A stretch of DNA of 64,000 nt from Flavobacterium sp. KJJ (GTDB lineage Bacteria; Bacteroidota; Bacteroidia; Flavobacteriales; Flavobacteriaceae). The stretch lies in contig NZ_JARP01000001.1 in NCBI RefSeq assembly GCF_000708595.2, forward strand, positions 1,364,001-1,428,000, read 5' to 3'. The notes below the pieces were generated by a model, which saw only the letters and a list, made by a program, of their open reading frames with translations, was not told where the DNA came from and ran no database searches. Positions 9,118-18,238 of the stretch are shown piece after piece (the first letter of the stretch is position 1; the number at the start of each line of letters is the position of its first letter). The position numbers and the translations under genes were made by a program.

Positions 9118-9565
9118 GATTATCACTTGCGTACCATTCTGCAAATGACGATTCTGTCTCTTGAAGTTTAAGTGAGAAAAGCGTTATTCCTGCAGGAAGC
9201 CTTGCAACGATTCTTTCAGCAAAATCGACCACCATGTTTTCACTTGTTGGCTGATAATCTACTAAAATTACGTGATGCCCGCGGTTTTTCAATTCATTTG
9301 CCAATTCGATATGCGGTGTAGTTTCGTTAAAAACAGTCGCATGATCAAACTGATCGACAATTTCTTCTTTTACAATTTTCTTTAAATCTGAAAAATCGAT
9401 TACCATTCCGAATTTCACATTGTTTCGATCCGTGATTGGCGAACCAATAACCGTTACCGATAATTTATAACTGTGCCCGTGAACGTTTTTGCATTTTCCG
9501 TCGTAACCGTACAAAGCGTGACCGGTTTCGAAATTAAATTGCTTTGTAATTCTGATATTACTCAT
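9113..9565 (-). CDS. queD: 6-carboxytetrahydropterin synthase QueD
   Basis: Converts dihydroneopterin triphosphate to 6-carboxytetrahydropterin, an early step to queuosine. The 150 residues show zinc ligands H16, H29 and H31 with the catalytic Cys25 in CKNVHGHSY (25-33), DFSDLKKIV downstream, and a central DHATVFNE. This arrangement fits QueD/PTPS-I rather than eukaryotic PTPS. It is probably cotranscribed with lpxH across the repeat, but the two have no functional link. Confidence 0.9.
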   Translation of the reverse strand: MSNIRITKQFNFETGHALYGYDGKCKNVHGHSYKLSVTVIGSPITDRNNVKFGMVIDFSDLKKIVKEEIVDQFDHATVFNETTPHIELANELKNRGHHVILVDYQPTSENMVVDFAERIVARLPAGITLFSLKLQETESSFAEWYASDNQ

Positions 9566-9691
9566 CGATTTAAATTTTAGGTTGCAAATTTACAAATTAA
9601 TAACCGTTTTCGGGTCTTTTTTTACCTTTGTTATATTGAGTCCAAACTTTGTCAAAATTCAAGAACTGAGACTGAGATTGAAAACTGAAAA

Positions 9692-10456
9692 TTACTTCTT
9701 AAACTGCGTCAAAGCATTTTTGCTAAAATCAGACAAAACCAATTTACCTGTAATCTTAGCACGTTCAATTAAAATCGATTCCCATTGTTCTGTTCCTTCC
9801 CAAATGATTTTTTTCATTTCGAATAAAGCTTCAGAATTATACGAACTTAGTTTTTGAGCAAAATTCGCAACTTCGGCATCTAATTCAGCCGCATTATGAA
9901 GTGACGCGTAGAGTCCGTTTTGCAAAGCCCAGTTAGCCGACTTCCATTCGTGCGCCGCCAATGTCATTTCTGTCATCGCCGTTTTTCCTATTTTTCTCGA
10001 AACAGCCGGTTCGATAACAAAAGGCCCAATTCCGATTGCCAATTCAGATAATTTCACTGCACTTTCGGGTGTTGCCAAAACATAATCGCAAGTCGCAATA
10101 ATGCCGACACCGCCACCTACTGCTTTGCCTTGAACACGGCCGACAATTATTTTAGAACAATTTCGCATGGCGTTTAACAAATGTGCAAAACCAGAGAAAA
10201 ATTCTGTTCCCTGCTCCTCATTTTGAACTTGCAAAAGTTCGTCAAACGAAGCGCCAGAGCAAAAAACTTTCGAACCTTCGCTTTGCAAAACAATGACCGA
10301 AACCGTTTCATTTCGGCTCAACAAATTAATTTCGGCAGTTAGGCGATCCAGTAATTCACGCGGAAAAGAATTGCTCGCCGGATGACCAAACTGCACCGTT
10401 GCAACGGCATTATTAAAAGTAGTTTCTAAAGAACCGTTTTGATTTTCTGAACTCAT
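9692..10456 (-). CDS. Enoyl-CoA hydratase/isomerase family protein
   Basis: A crotonase-fold acyl-CoA enzyme of 254 residues. The oxyanion-hole segments are FCSGASFDEL (65-74) and GKAVGGGVGI (110-119), followed by the CDYVLATPESAVKLSE stretch (123-138). Start 10456 (MSSENQNG) is chosen over the frame's first start at 10534 because the extension does not resemble the family. The exact substrate (fatty acid, methylglutaconyl-CoA or other) cannot be decided from sequence. It ends 26 bp before a single-arm ACTGAGACTGAG repeat remnant. Confidence 0.85.
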   Translation of the reverse strand: MSSENQNGSLETTFNNAVATVQFGHPASNSFPRELLDRLTAEINLLSRNETVSVIVLQSEGSKVFCSGASFDELLQVQNEEQGTEFFSGFAHLLNAMRNCSKIIVGRVQGKAVGGGVGIIATCDYVLATPESAVKLSELAIGIGPFVIEPAVSRKIGKTAMTEMTLAAHEWKSANWALQNGLYASLHNAAELDAEVANFAQKLSSYNSEALFEMKKIIWEGTEQWESILIERAKITGKLVLSDFSKNALTQFKK

Positions 10457-10561
10457 AAAAATAGATTTGAACGTAAAGTTACGGTTTTGCAAAATATTTT
10501 CAGCCCAAGCAATTTGAAATTTGTTTTTTGTCAATTAATTGACTTTATTTGTTAACGTTTT

Positions 10562-10635
10562 GGGGGATTAGCTCATTTGGCTAGAGCGCTTGCCTGGCAG
10601 GCAAGAGGTGACCGGTTCGAATCCGGTATTCTCCA
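10562..10635 (+). tRNA. tRNA-Ala (anticodon GGC)
   Basis: Cloverleaf seen: acceptor GGGGGAT pairs with ATTCTCC (including the G3-U70 identity pair of alanine tRNAs), D-stem GCTC...GAGC, anticodon stem CTTGC/GCAAG with loop CTGGCAG (anticodon GGC), T-arm CCGGTTCGAATCCGG, discriminator A. CCA is not encoded. The 3' part is the integration target of the adjacent island and is duplicated at 20664-20708. Confidence 0.97.
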
Positions 10636-10636
10636 C
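10592..10636 (+). repeat. Attachment repeat attL (tRNA-Ala 3' half)
   Basis: 45 bp identical to 20664-20708, running from GCCTGGCAGG in the anticodon loop to TATTCTCCAC at the tRNA end. The base before differs (T versus C), as does the base after (G versus A), which fixes the repeat boundaries. Confidence 0.95.
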
Positions 10637-10687
10637 GATTAAAATCAAGCAATTAACGGTAAAATTTATAAATGTAATTTTTAGTTT

Positions 10688-10697
10688 GTTGCATACA
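10688..10697 (+). promoter_or_regulatory. GTTGCATACA, candidate integrase arm site near attL
   Basis: Sequence GTTGCATACA matches the two GTTGCACACA copies at 20518 and 20529 near attR in nine of ten bases and in the same orientation. A shorter inverted copy (GCAACA) lies about 30 bp downstream. The distance of 51 bp from the attL repeat suits an arm-type recombinase site; that is inference. Confidence 0.35.
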
Positions 10698-10729
10698 GCT
10701 ATTTTAAAAGCATAAAAAAGCAACATTAA

Positions 10730-10897
10730 ATCAGAATTGAGAAGAATATTTCTCAGCAAGATCTTGCTGCAAAATGTAATTTTGAAAAAAGTAATATGTC
10801 TCGATTGGAAGCAGGAAGATCTAATGCAACTCTTTCTACTTTAGAGACAGTCTGTAAAGCATTAGGAATAAGTATTATCGAATTATTTAAATTTTAG
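10730..10897 (+). pseudogene. XRE-type helix-turn-helix fragment, N-terminus missing
   Basis: The open frame encodes IEKNISQQDLAAKC, then SNMSRLEAGRSNATLSTLETV and KALGISIIELF: helices 2-5 of an XRE/Cro DNA-binding domain. There is no ATG, and an in-frame TAA at 10727-10729 closes the frame just where the first helix (normally KIRKLR-like) would be. It looks like a decayed regulator left at the island's left end. It overlaps the small minus-strand gene by 4 bp at the 3' ends. Translation from an unusual start cannot be excluded. Confidence 0.65.
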
Positions 10898-11043
10898 AGT
10901 TTTTCAAATAATTGATTAACTGCATTATCGATCTCTTCATCAGAATCTTGATTCATTTTCAAGTTTTTTCTAATTAAATCTTCTTTTATTTCGTCCTCCA
11001 GATTATACATGGAGATGATGTAATGGTCTACTAATCCTTTCAT
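10894..11043 (-). CDS. Small acidic protein, unknown function
   Basis: A 49-residue open frame starting MKGLVDHYII and ending VNQLFEKL, acidic in its second half (DSDEEIDN). The composition is protein-like and the helical periodicity suggests a folded or partner-bound peptide. It converges on the XRE fragment. No family is recognised. It could be a small toxin- or regulator-associated peptide; that is speculation. Confidence 0.4.
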   Translation of the reverse strand: MKGLVDHYIISMYNLEDEIKEDLIRKNLKMNQDSDEEIDNAVNQLFEKL

Positions 11044-11112
11044 GAATTTTTATTTTTTTAATATCGAATATATCCAAGAAAGTTAAATTTTATAGGCTAA
11101 TTGGAAATAAAA

Positions 11113-11276
11113 AGTGAACTAAATGAATTTAATTTTAAAAAAAATCATCTTCTACATTTTAATATTAGTGAATTAAGTGAATTATAAATATAAAAAGATA
11201 GATTTATAAATAATGAAATTAAAAAATATATGAATTTAAAAAAAAATAATTTTCCTACTTCACTTAGTTCATCTAA
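11113..11276. repeat. AT-rich noncoding gap with TGAACTAAGTGAA words
   Basis: The 400 bp from 11044 to 11443 hold no convincing gene. They contain three related words: GTGAACTAAATGAA (about 11114), GTGAATTAAGTGAA (about 11167), and the inverted TTCACTTAGTTCAT (about 11259-11272). The opposed copies could fold a stem across about 160 bp. The layout resembles the iterated-word palindromes outside the island. It lies upstream of the HEPN gene and may contain its promoter. Confidence 0.4.
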
Positions 11277-11443
11277 AATTTTCACATTATAAATACAAAA
11301 ACACAAGCTCAATTAAAATTATTATATTTTTTTAGCATTAAATAAAAGATATTCTTAATATAAACAAAATTAAACTATATTTATCTTTAATATTTAAGAT
11401 CTTCAGAATTAACTTTTTAATAAAATCTAATCCTTAAAAGTGC

Positions 11444-13210
11444 ATGAAATATTTAAAGACTACACATTGGACAGACTTGCCAAATCAACAAGGATTATTG
11501 TTTTTTGCACAGATATTAAATGAAGCGCTTTTTGATTATACTTTAGATACTTATAAAACACAAGCTCTTAACATTAGATTGCTTTGTATTGAGGCTTTAC
11601 AAACTATTGACAATATTAAATTAGGATTAATTAAGAAGCCCAATATTGAATCAGTCATTGATGAACTTCTATGGAGCCTAAATGGAGATTTTGTAGCAAA
11701 AGAATTAGTGGGAACAAAATTATCTGGAATTATTGAAAAAATAAATTCTAACAGAAATAATCTCAAAAACTTAAAGGAAGTAATTCAGTTATTGTATCAT
11801 TATTTAGACGACAAAAAGTATTTAAATCATATACAGATTAAATTAAACAGACTTGTTCCAGAAAATAAAGAAAAAGGAAACATTTATAAAGCAACTAAAT
11901 CCTTTGTAACTGAATTAGTTAGTTATGGGTATACAACATCCTACATTTATCACAATGCTAATAGATTCTTCTTTAATTACGCTGAAAGTTTTTCTCAAAC
12001 AACACCAAAAACATTTTTTGAAATATTTAACTATAAAGAAAAAACATTTACTGTTGTATACAAAGTCAGCAAATTATTTAAAGAATTTGAAAGTCTGTCA
12101 GAAACATTAAATTTTAAAATTCAAGAAAAATACTCGACTAAGAACTTATCGGGAGACGAAAAAAAATTTATATCTAATATTAATACTTCTGAGACATTTA
12201 TTGTATTTGAAAATGTAGAGGCATTTGATGATAATGTAGCAAGAATAATGACTGAGATACCATTATTTAAAATAGGAAATTTATTTTCATTTTATCATCA
12301 TAAAGAGGTTCCAAAAATAAGTACATTAGCTCTAGTTACAAACCACTCTGATAAATTTTCGCTATTAAGAGAACAGCCAATAAAATCAATAATAAAGAAA
12401 GCTGACACGAACCCCAAAACAGCAGCATTAAAAGCAAAAAATCTTTTTTCAACTTTAAATTTGCCACCTGAAACAATTTATCGAATTAGTCGAGCAATTG
12501 ATCTACACAGTATTTCATTGACCACTGAACAAGTTGAAAACAAATTAATAAATTTATGGACATCACTAGAGACGTTAATCCCTAAAGATATTGACTGTGG
12601 TGATGATCGAATTATACAAATCATCAAAGCTCTATTACCTTTTCAAACATTAAAATACATTAATAAATTAATAGAACAAGCGGGAAATGACTTTTCATAT
12701 TTTGATAGCGAAAATTCTAAAAAGCTAATTAAGGCAACTGTACTAAAGGATAGTGAAAATAGTTTTCATGCTCTATCAGCCCTAATAATGACAGTAGAAA
12801 ATGAAACTATTAGAACTCAAGTATATGATTTACTTAATAATTATCCATTACTAAGATTCCGCCTATTTACACTAAATAAAACTCTATCAAACGGGAAAGA
12901 GGTAGTGAAGTTAATTGAAATTCATAGACAAAAAGTAGAGTGGCAAATTAGAAGAATTTATAGAGTTAGAAATCTTATAGTACATTCTGGAAAAATGCCT
13001 TCTTACACAAATATTCTTGTTGAAAATTTACATAATTACTTTGATGATTTTCTAAATTATGTAATTGACAATGCAATTCGAGATAAGAGAATAAGAACAA
13101 TTAATGAAGCTATTTTAAATGCAGAAATTGATGTTAATACCCTTATTAACAATATTAAATCTATTGGTGATAATGCCATAACATTGGACAATTACAAAAA
13201 AATATTGTAA
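11444..13210 (+). CDS. HEPN-motif protein, predicted RNase effector
   Basis: A 588-residue cytoplasmic protein. The C-terminal region contains RNLIVH (R509-H514), the RNxxxH form of the Rx4-6H catalytic motif of HEPN ribonucleases, in the context RIYRVRNLIVHSG. An upstream helix, ENKLINLWTSLETLIP, resembles the first half of ApeA-like HEPN domains. The N-terminal 400 residues are helical with no recognised fold and may sense infection. HEPN proteins often cleave RNA in abortive infection or toxin-antitoxin systems. It stands alone, 284 bp upstream of hsdM, and could work separately from the restriction genes. Island location supports a defence role. Confidence 0.7.
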   Translation: MKYLKTTHWTDLPNQQGLLFFAQILNEALFDYTLDTYKTQALNIRLLCIEALQTIDNIKLGLIKKPNIESVIDELLWSLNGDFVAKELVGTKLSGIIEKINSNRNNLKNLKEVIQLLYHYLDDKKYLNHIQIKLNRLVPENKEKGNIYKATKSFVTELVSYGYTTSYIYHNANRFFFNYAESFSQTTPKTFFEIFNYKEKTFTVVYKVSKLFKEFESLSETLNFKIQEKYSTKNLSGDEKKFISNINTSETFIVFENVEAFDDNVARIMTEIPLFKIGNLFSFYHHKEVPKISTLALVTNHSDKFSLLREQPIKSIIKKADTNPKTAALKAKNLFSTLNLPPETIYRISRAIDLHSISLTTEQVENKLINLWTSLETLIPKDIDCGDDRIIQIIKALLPFQTLKYINKLIEQAGNDFSYFDSENSKKLIKATVLKDSENSFHALSALIMTVENETIRTQVYDLLNNYPLLRFRLFTLNKTLSNGKEVVKLIEIHRQKVEWQIRRIYRVRNLIVHSGKMPSYTNILVENLHNYFDDFLNYVIDNAIRDKRIRTINEAILNAEIDVNTLINNIKSIGDNAITLDNYKKIL

Positions 13211-13494
13211 TTCTTAATTTTAAAGAATTTAGATAATAATCTAGTCTTACAAAGCATTAAAATTATTGCCTTATAATCACCTATTTAAATTTACTTGCAA
13301 AAACAAGTATTAATAACATTCCTCTTCTTTAATGAAAAATATTTTTTTGAAAGAGTAAACTATTTAATTAATCATTTTTTTTAATCTTGGTCATGGCAGA
13401 TTAATACTTTAAGTTTGCATTAAAAATGATCAATATATTATATCATAATTAAGTTTATAAATGCTTTAAATATTTAATCAAAATACAAATTAAA

Positions 13495-15099
13495 ATGTTG
13501 TCACAAGACATAAAATCAAAAATAAACAAACTTTGGGATAAGTTTTGGAGTAGGGGTATAACTAATCCAATCACAGCAATTGAGCAAATTTCATATTTAT
13601 TGTTTTTGCGTCGGATCGATGATGCTGATAAAGAGGCCTTAGCTGATAATAAAAAACACAAAACCATTTTTAAAACACAAAAATTAGATAAAAATGGAAA
13701 ACCAATAATTGGGAAAAATGGAAAATTTATTATGGAAAGTGCCGAAGATTGTCGTTGGTCTTATTTTTCCTCTTTAGAGAAAGTAGATGATATATTAGAC
13801 GTAGTGAGTAAAAAGGCATTTCCATTTATAAAAAACCTAAACGATCCAACTAAACCGTATACACGTCACATGCAAAATGCTACGTTTGGCATTAATAACG
13901 CTACACTACTCAAGGAGGCTATCGATGATATAAACAGTATTTTTCAAGACATTAAACAACAACAAGAAGAAGGACAACAATTTCAAGATACACAAGGAGA
14001 TGTTTACGAATATCTTATCAATGAAATAAGTACTTCAGGTAAAAATGGTCAATTTAGAACACCAAGACATATAATACAGTTTATGTGTGAACTTATAGAT
14101 CCAGATGTTAATGACAAAATTTGCGATCCGGCCTGTGGCACAGGAGGTTTTTTATTAGGGGCATATCAACACATTCTTACAAAATATACAAAACCTGAAA
14201 ATATAGTTGAAGATGAAAATGGATTAAATCGTTTCAAAAGGAACGGCGGAGAAAAAATTACTGATCAAAAAATCTTGAATAAGTTAAATAGTAAGACATT
14301 TTTTGGTTTTGATATCGATCAAAACATGGTTCGTATTGGCCTAATGAATCTAATGCTCCATGGAATAAAAATTCCACAAATTGAAAACTTAGATTCTTTA
14401 TCAAAAGAATATGATCAACAGCATGAAGATGGTGAATATTCTATTATCCTCGCAAACCCTCCGTTTACAGGAAGAATTAATAAAGATGGTGTTAGCGATA
14501 AACTCAAAGATTATGGAACTCAAAGTGAATTATTATTTTTAATTCGTATCTCTAAAATGCTTCGCAAAGGAGGAAAAGCTGCCGTTATTATACCTGAAGG
14601 TGTTTTATTTAGTGGAAGTAAAAATCAGAAATCGACAAGAGAAATTTTATTAAAAGACAATAATCTAGAAGCTGTAATTTCACTTCCTAGCGGAGTATTC
14701 AAACCATATGCAGGAGTTAAAACTTCCATTTTAGTTTTCTCAAAAATAAAAGAGGGAAGCATAGTCTTTAATACAAAAAAAGTGTGGTTCTATGAATTGA
14801 AAAATGATGGTTATAGCTTGGATGATAATAGAAGAAAACTATCTGACAATCCACTTCCAATTGCTAAAGAAATTTTCAATACAAAACAACAGAATACACC
14901 CACAAAACGACATAATCACTTTTATGTACCAATAGAAGAAATTGAATTAAATGAATTTGATCTTAGTTATAACCGTTACAAACAATTTGAATACGAGGAC
15001 CAGAATTATGATCCTCCTCAGGAAATATTAGAATCACTTTTTCAATTGGAAAATATTATCCAAAAAGAAATGGAAGAACTTAAAAATATGATTGGCTAA
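13495..15099 (+). CDS. hsdM: Type I restriction-modification methyltransferase subunit HsdM
   Basis: N6-adenine DNA methyltransferase subunit. The 534 residues are full length: an N-terminal HsdM helical domain (from about 10 to 160), the SAM-binding motif DPACGTGGF (211-219) and the catalytic NPPF (321-324, class gamma N6 adenine). It needs HsdS for target recognition. The stop codon overlaps the hsdS ATG by one base (TAATG), so translation is coupled. The 284-bp gap before it shows no gene. No HsdR subunit is present in the island. Confidence 0.96.
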   Translation: MLSQDIKSKINKLWDKFWSRGITNPITAIEQISYLLFLRRIDDADKEALADNKKHKTIFKTQKLDKNGKPIIGKNGKFIMESAEDCRWSYFSSLEKVDDILDVVSKKAFPFIKNLNDPTKPYTRHMQNATFGINNATLLKEAIDDINSIFQDIKQQQEEGQQFQDTQGDVYEYLINEISTSGKNGQFRTPRHIIQFMCELIDPDVNDKICDPACGTGGFLLGAYQHILTKYTKPENIVEDENGLNRFKRNGGEKITDQKILNKLNSKTFFGFDIDQNMVRIGLMNLMLHGIKIPQIENLDSLSKEYDQQHEDGEYSIILANPPFTGRINKDGVSDKLKDYGTQSELLFLIRISKMLRKGGKAAVIIPEGVLFSGSKNQKSTREILLKDNNLEAVISLPSGVFKPYAGVKTSILVFSKIKEGSIVFNTKKVWFYELKNDGYSLDDNRRKLSDNPLPIAKEIFNTKQQNTPTKRHNHFYVPIEEIELNEFDLSYNRYKQFEYEDQNYDPPQEILESLFQLENIIQKEMEELKNMIG

Positions 15100-16508
15100 T
15101 GGAATTTTTCAAAGACATTCTTAATATAACTAAAGGGAGAAAAGTCAATTTTTCTTCAGACAAAATTGATGGTGACTCTTTTAGGTACATACAAATTGAA
15201 GATCTACGTAATAACAATCAACTTAAATACACAAACGAATCTAAATGTGTATTTGTTAATGAAAAAGATATAATAATAGCTTGGGACGGAGCCAATGCAG
15301 GAACAATAGGATTTGGACTTAATGGAATTATTGGTAGTACTTTGGCTAAATTGACTGTCAAAAAAGAATTTGTGAATAAATGCAATAGTATTTATTTAGG
15401 TTACTTTCTTTCATCCAAATTTGAATATTTTCAAAATACTTCAACAGGAGCAATCATACCTCACTTAAGCAGATCAGCATTAGAAAGATTACCCATTCCA
15501 CTTCCAGATATTGAAACACAAAACAAAGTAGTTGCCATTTTAGACAAAGTAAAAACTATATTAAATAAAAGACAGGATACAATTACTAAACATGATGAAT
15601 TAATAAGAGCTTTTTTTTTAGACACTTTTGGCAACCCAATGGAAAGACCTAATCAATGGAAGTTGGATACTATTAATAAATGTTTAATTAATCTATCTTC
15701 AGGAACGAGTTATGGAGGTGAAAATAAAAAAAAATTGACCGATGACGAACTAGGTGTATTAAAAGTTAGCGCAATTACAAAAGGTTTTTTCAATGCCGAC
15801 GAATTTAAAGCAGTAAAAAAGAGCATTATAAAACGTCAAACAATTCATCCACAAAAAGGAGACTTGCTTTTTTCCAGGGCAAACACACTAGAATTAGTAG
15901 GAGCCACTTGCATTTTAGATGCAAATTATGATAGATTATTTTTATCCGATAAAATATGGAAAATCGAAACTGATGAGTCTCTCATAAAAAAGACCTATTT
16001 ACATTATGTACTTCAAAATAAAGATGTTAGAAAGACATTCCTATCTATTGCAACTGGATCAAGTGGATCAATGCTTAATATTTCTATGGACAAATTTAGG
16101 AATATAATTATTCCATATCCACCTATAGAATTGCAAGAACAATTTGAAAAAACTTTTTTAAAATATAGTGGATTAAAAGCAAAATTAAAAAAAGCACATC
16201 AAGATATATCTGATCTATTTGGCTCAATTTCTGAATTAGCTTTTAAGGGTGAATTAAACTTTAACACTGCAGTTGATCTAGAAATACTACTAGAGAATGA
16301 TTATACTTTTTTTAAAAAAAATAGTAACAAAGAAACGATTAGATTATTATTGAAGAGATTAGACAAAGATGAGTTAAATTCTAATAAATTTTATGAACAA
16401 GATCAGTATAACAAAGCAAAAGAATTTGTATTTGAACTTCTAAAAGAAGACCGAATAAAACAAATATTCGATGAAAAATTTCAATGTATAAAATTGACTG
16501 TTTCATGA
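15099..16508 (+). CDS. hsdS: Type I specificity subunit HsdS with C-terminal extension
   Basis: Recognises the DNA target for HsdM. Two target-recognition domains are visible (about 1-130 and 185-340), each followed by a conserved helix with an LPIPLPDIETQNKVVAILDK-type or YPPIELQEQFEK-type segment. After the second helix (ending near 380) comes an extension of roughly 85-90 residues, Lys/Glu-rich and ending at residue 469, that is not part of a standard HsdS. The ATG of the next gene overlaps the stop codon (ATGA). The first recognition domain starts almost at Met1, so it is compact. The extension may dock the downstream ATPase; that is inference. Confidence 0.92.
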   Translation: MEFFKDILNITKGRKVNFSSDKIDGDSFRYIQIEDLRNNNQLKYTNESKCVFVNEKDIIIAWDGANAGTIGFGLNGIIGSTLAKLTVKKEFVNKCNSIYLGYFLSSKFEYFQNTSTGAIIPHLSRSALERLPIPLPDIETQNKVVAILDKVKTILNKRQDTITKHDELIRAFFLDTFGNPMERPNQWKLDTINKCLINLSSGTSYGGENKKKLTDDELGVLKVSAITKGFFNADEFKAVKKSIIKRQTIHPQKGDLLFSRANTLELVGATCILDANYDRLFLSDKIWKIETDESLIKKTYLHYVLQNKDVRKTFLSIATGSSGSMLNISMDKFRNIIIPYPPIELQEQFEKTFLKYSGLKAKLKKAHQDISDLFGSISELAFKGELNFNTAVDLEILLENDYTFFKKNSNKETIRLLLKRLDKDELNSNKFYEQDQYNKAKEFVFELLKEDRIKQIFDEKFQCIKLTVS

Positions 16509-18238
16509 AACTATTAAAACTAAAAATAGAAAATAAAGATGGTTTTAGGAGTCTTCAACAAGGCTTTGAAATAAACTTTCACTCATTGGCAAACGATGAA
16601 GCTATGGGGCACTTCCGGCCATTTTGTTTTGCAGGTCTAAATGGAAGTGGCAAATCAAATGTATTAGAAGCATTAGCAAATATTTTCTATCATTTAGAAG
16701 TTTGTGTAGCAAGATATTTACCCGAAAGTATTCAAAACCCAAATAACTTTAGAAGATCATATTGCACCCCTGATGCGTTTACTTTAGAATATTTAATTGG
16801 TCAGCACGACAGAAAATATTACAACTTATATTATTTTGATAAGATAACTATAATTAAAAAAGAAGGGAAAGAACCCAAAATGTTTATTCATCCCTTTCCT
16901 TTTAATGATACTGTTGAAAGAAGAGAAGTATCATTAATTCCATCTAAGAAAAGAGAATTTGCCGCAGAAGGAAAAGAATACCTACCTGCTCATATTATTG
17001 GTTATTCATCTGGAGAAAATGAAATTCTAAGCTTGCCTTTCATTAAAAGCCGCTTAATTCACTTAGATGAATATCTTCAAGCTGTTAGAGATGATTATAG
17101 TAATTATCAAGAAGCTGAGAATAGCTTAATTTATATTGATAACAATATGAGCCAAGCAGTATTGTTGGCCTGTTTACTGTTTGAGGATGAAGAAACATTG
17201 GCTCCTCTTAGATCTGTAGATAATACTGGCATTTTGGGCTTAAGAAGTTTTAGAATGAGTATTCATCTCCAAAATTTTGAGTTTAAAGATTCTAAAGGAA
17301 ATTTTCAAAAATTGCCAATAGTAGATTTCCTTGAGAATAGAGATTTAGATAACTTAAAAAAATGTGCTACTTCTTTATTTTTAGATTATAGCGCAAATAC
17401 ATTATGGTTAGATTTTCATGTAGATAATGCAACAAAAAAAGCATTTAGAAAGCACTTTAAAGATGGGTTAGATTGTTTTCAAACTTTTAGGTTGCTTTAT
17501 GAATTAAACAACTATTTCATTGATGAAAAAACAAAAGCAGATGTTTATCGCTCTAAAGGTATATACACAGATGGCAAATTACCATCTCCAAGTCCAACTC
17601 AGGACGTTTTTCATTTTTCAGATTTTTACATTACTAAAGAATTAAGGAAAACGGGTGAAAAAAAAGATTTATTACTAAGGAATTTTTCCGATGGTGAACA
17701 TCAATTTATTCATACAATGGGAATTTGTCTGTTGCTAAAAGATAGACGAACATTATTATTACTAGATGAACCCGAAACTCATTTTAATCCAAGCTGGAGA
17801 GCAAAATTTGTAAAAATATTAAATGACAGTATTGAAGCTGGCAATAAAAAAAATAATTTCAATGTACATTTGTTAAAAGATGTATTATTGACATCACATT
17901 CACCTTTTATCATATCCGACTGTTTACCAGATAATGTAATTCTATTCGAAAAGGATGAAAAAGGTAAAACATCAGCAAAAAAAGTTTCGGAACTTGAAAA
18001 CTCATTTAACACCTTCGGGACTTCTGTAGAATTAATATTAGACAAACTGTTTAACTATAATCAATCAATAGGAGATTTATCATTTTCACAAATTGAAAAC
18101 ATCAATATTGAAGAGGTAAATACACCTGAAGAAATTGCTAAGACAAAATCTTTATTAAGAAAATTTGGAGAGTCTATCGAAAAAGACATGGTTCTATCGC
18201 AACTAAATAAAAAATTAAAAAATAATTTGAATGCTTAG
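16505..18238 (+). CDS. Restriction-associated AAA/ABC-type ATPase (PtuA-like)
   Basis: A 577-residue ATPase of the RecF/SbcC/OLD-like type. Seen: Walker A GLNGSGKS (44-51), the signature-like NFSDGEHQF (about residue 400), Walker B LLLLDEPETHF with D421-E422, and the LLTSHSPFIIS switch. The start at 16505 (MKLLKLKIEN) forms an ATGA overlap with hsdS; a Met at 16484 lies upstream in hsdS. From memory it matches the family named restriction system-associated AAA family ATPase, and resembles PtuA of Septu systems. The likely role is a sensor or motor controlling the HNH partner. Walker motifs are intact, so it is probably active. Confidence 0.85.
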   Translation: MKLLKLKIENKDGFRSLQQGFEINFHSLANDEAMGHFRPFCFAGLNGSGKSNVLEALANIFYHLEVCVARYLPESIQNPNNFRRSYCTPDAFTLEYLIGQHDRKYYNLYYFDKITIIKKEGKEPKMFIHPFPFNDTVERREVSLIPSKKREFAAEGKEYLPAHIIGYSSGENEILSLPFIKSRLIHLDEYLQAVRDDYSNYQEAENSLIYIDNNMSQAVLLACLLFEDEETLAPLRSVDNTGILGLRSFRMSIHLQNFEFKDSKGNFQKLPIVDFLENRDLDNLKKCATSLFLDYSANTLWLDFHVDNATKKAFRKHFKDGLDCFQTFRLLYELNNYFIDEKTKADVYRSKGIYTDGKLPSPSPTQDVFHFSDFYITKELRKTGEKKDLLLRNFSDGEHQFIHTMGICLLLKDRRTLLLLDEPETHFNPSWRAKFVKILNDSIEAGNKKNNFNVHLLKDVLLTSHSPFIISDCLPDNVILFEKDEKGKTSAKKVSELENSFNTFGTSVELILDKLFNYNQSIGDLSFSQIENINIEEVNTPEEIAKTKSLLRKFGESIEKDMVLSQLNKKLKNNLNA

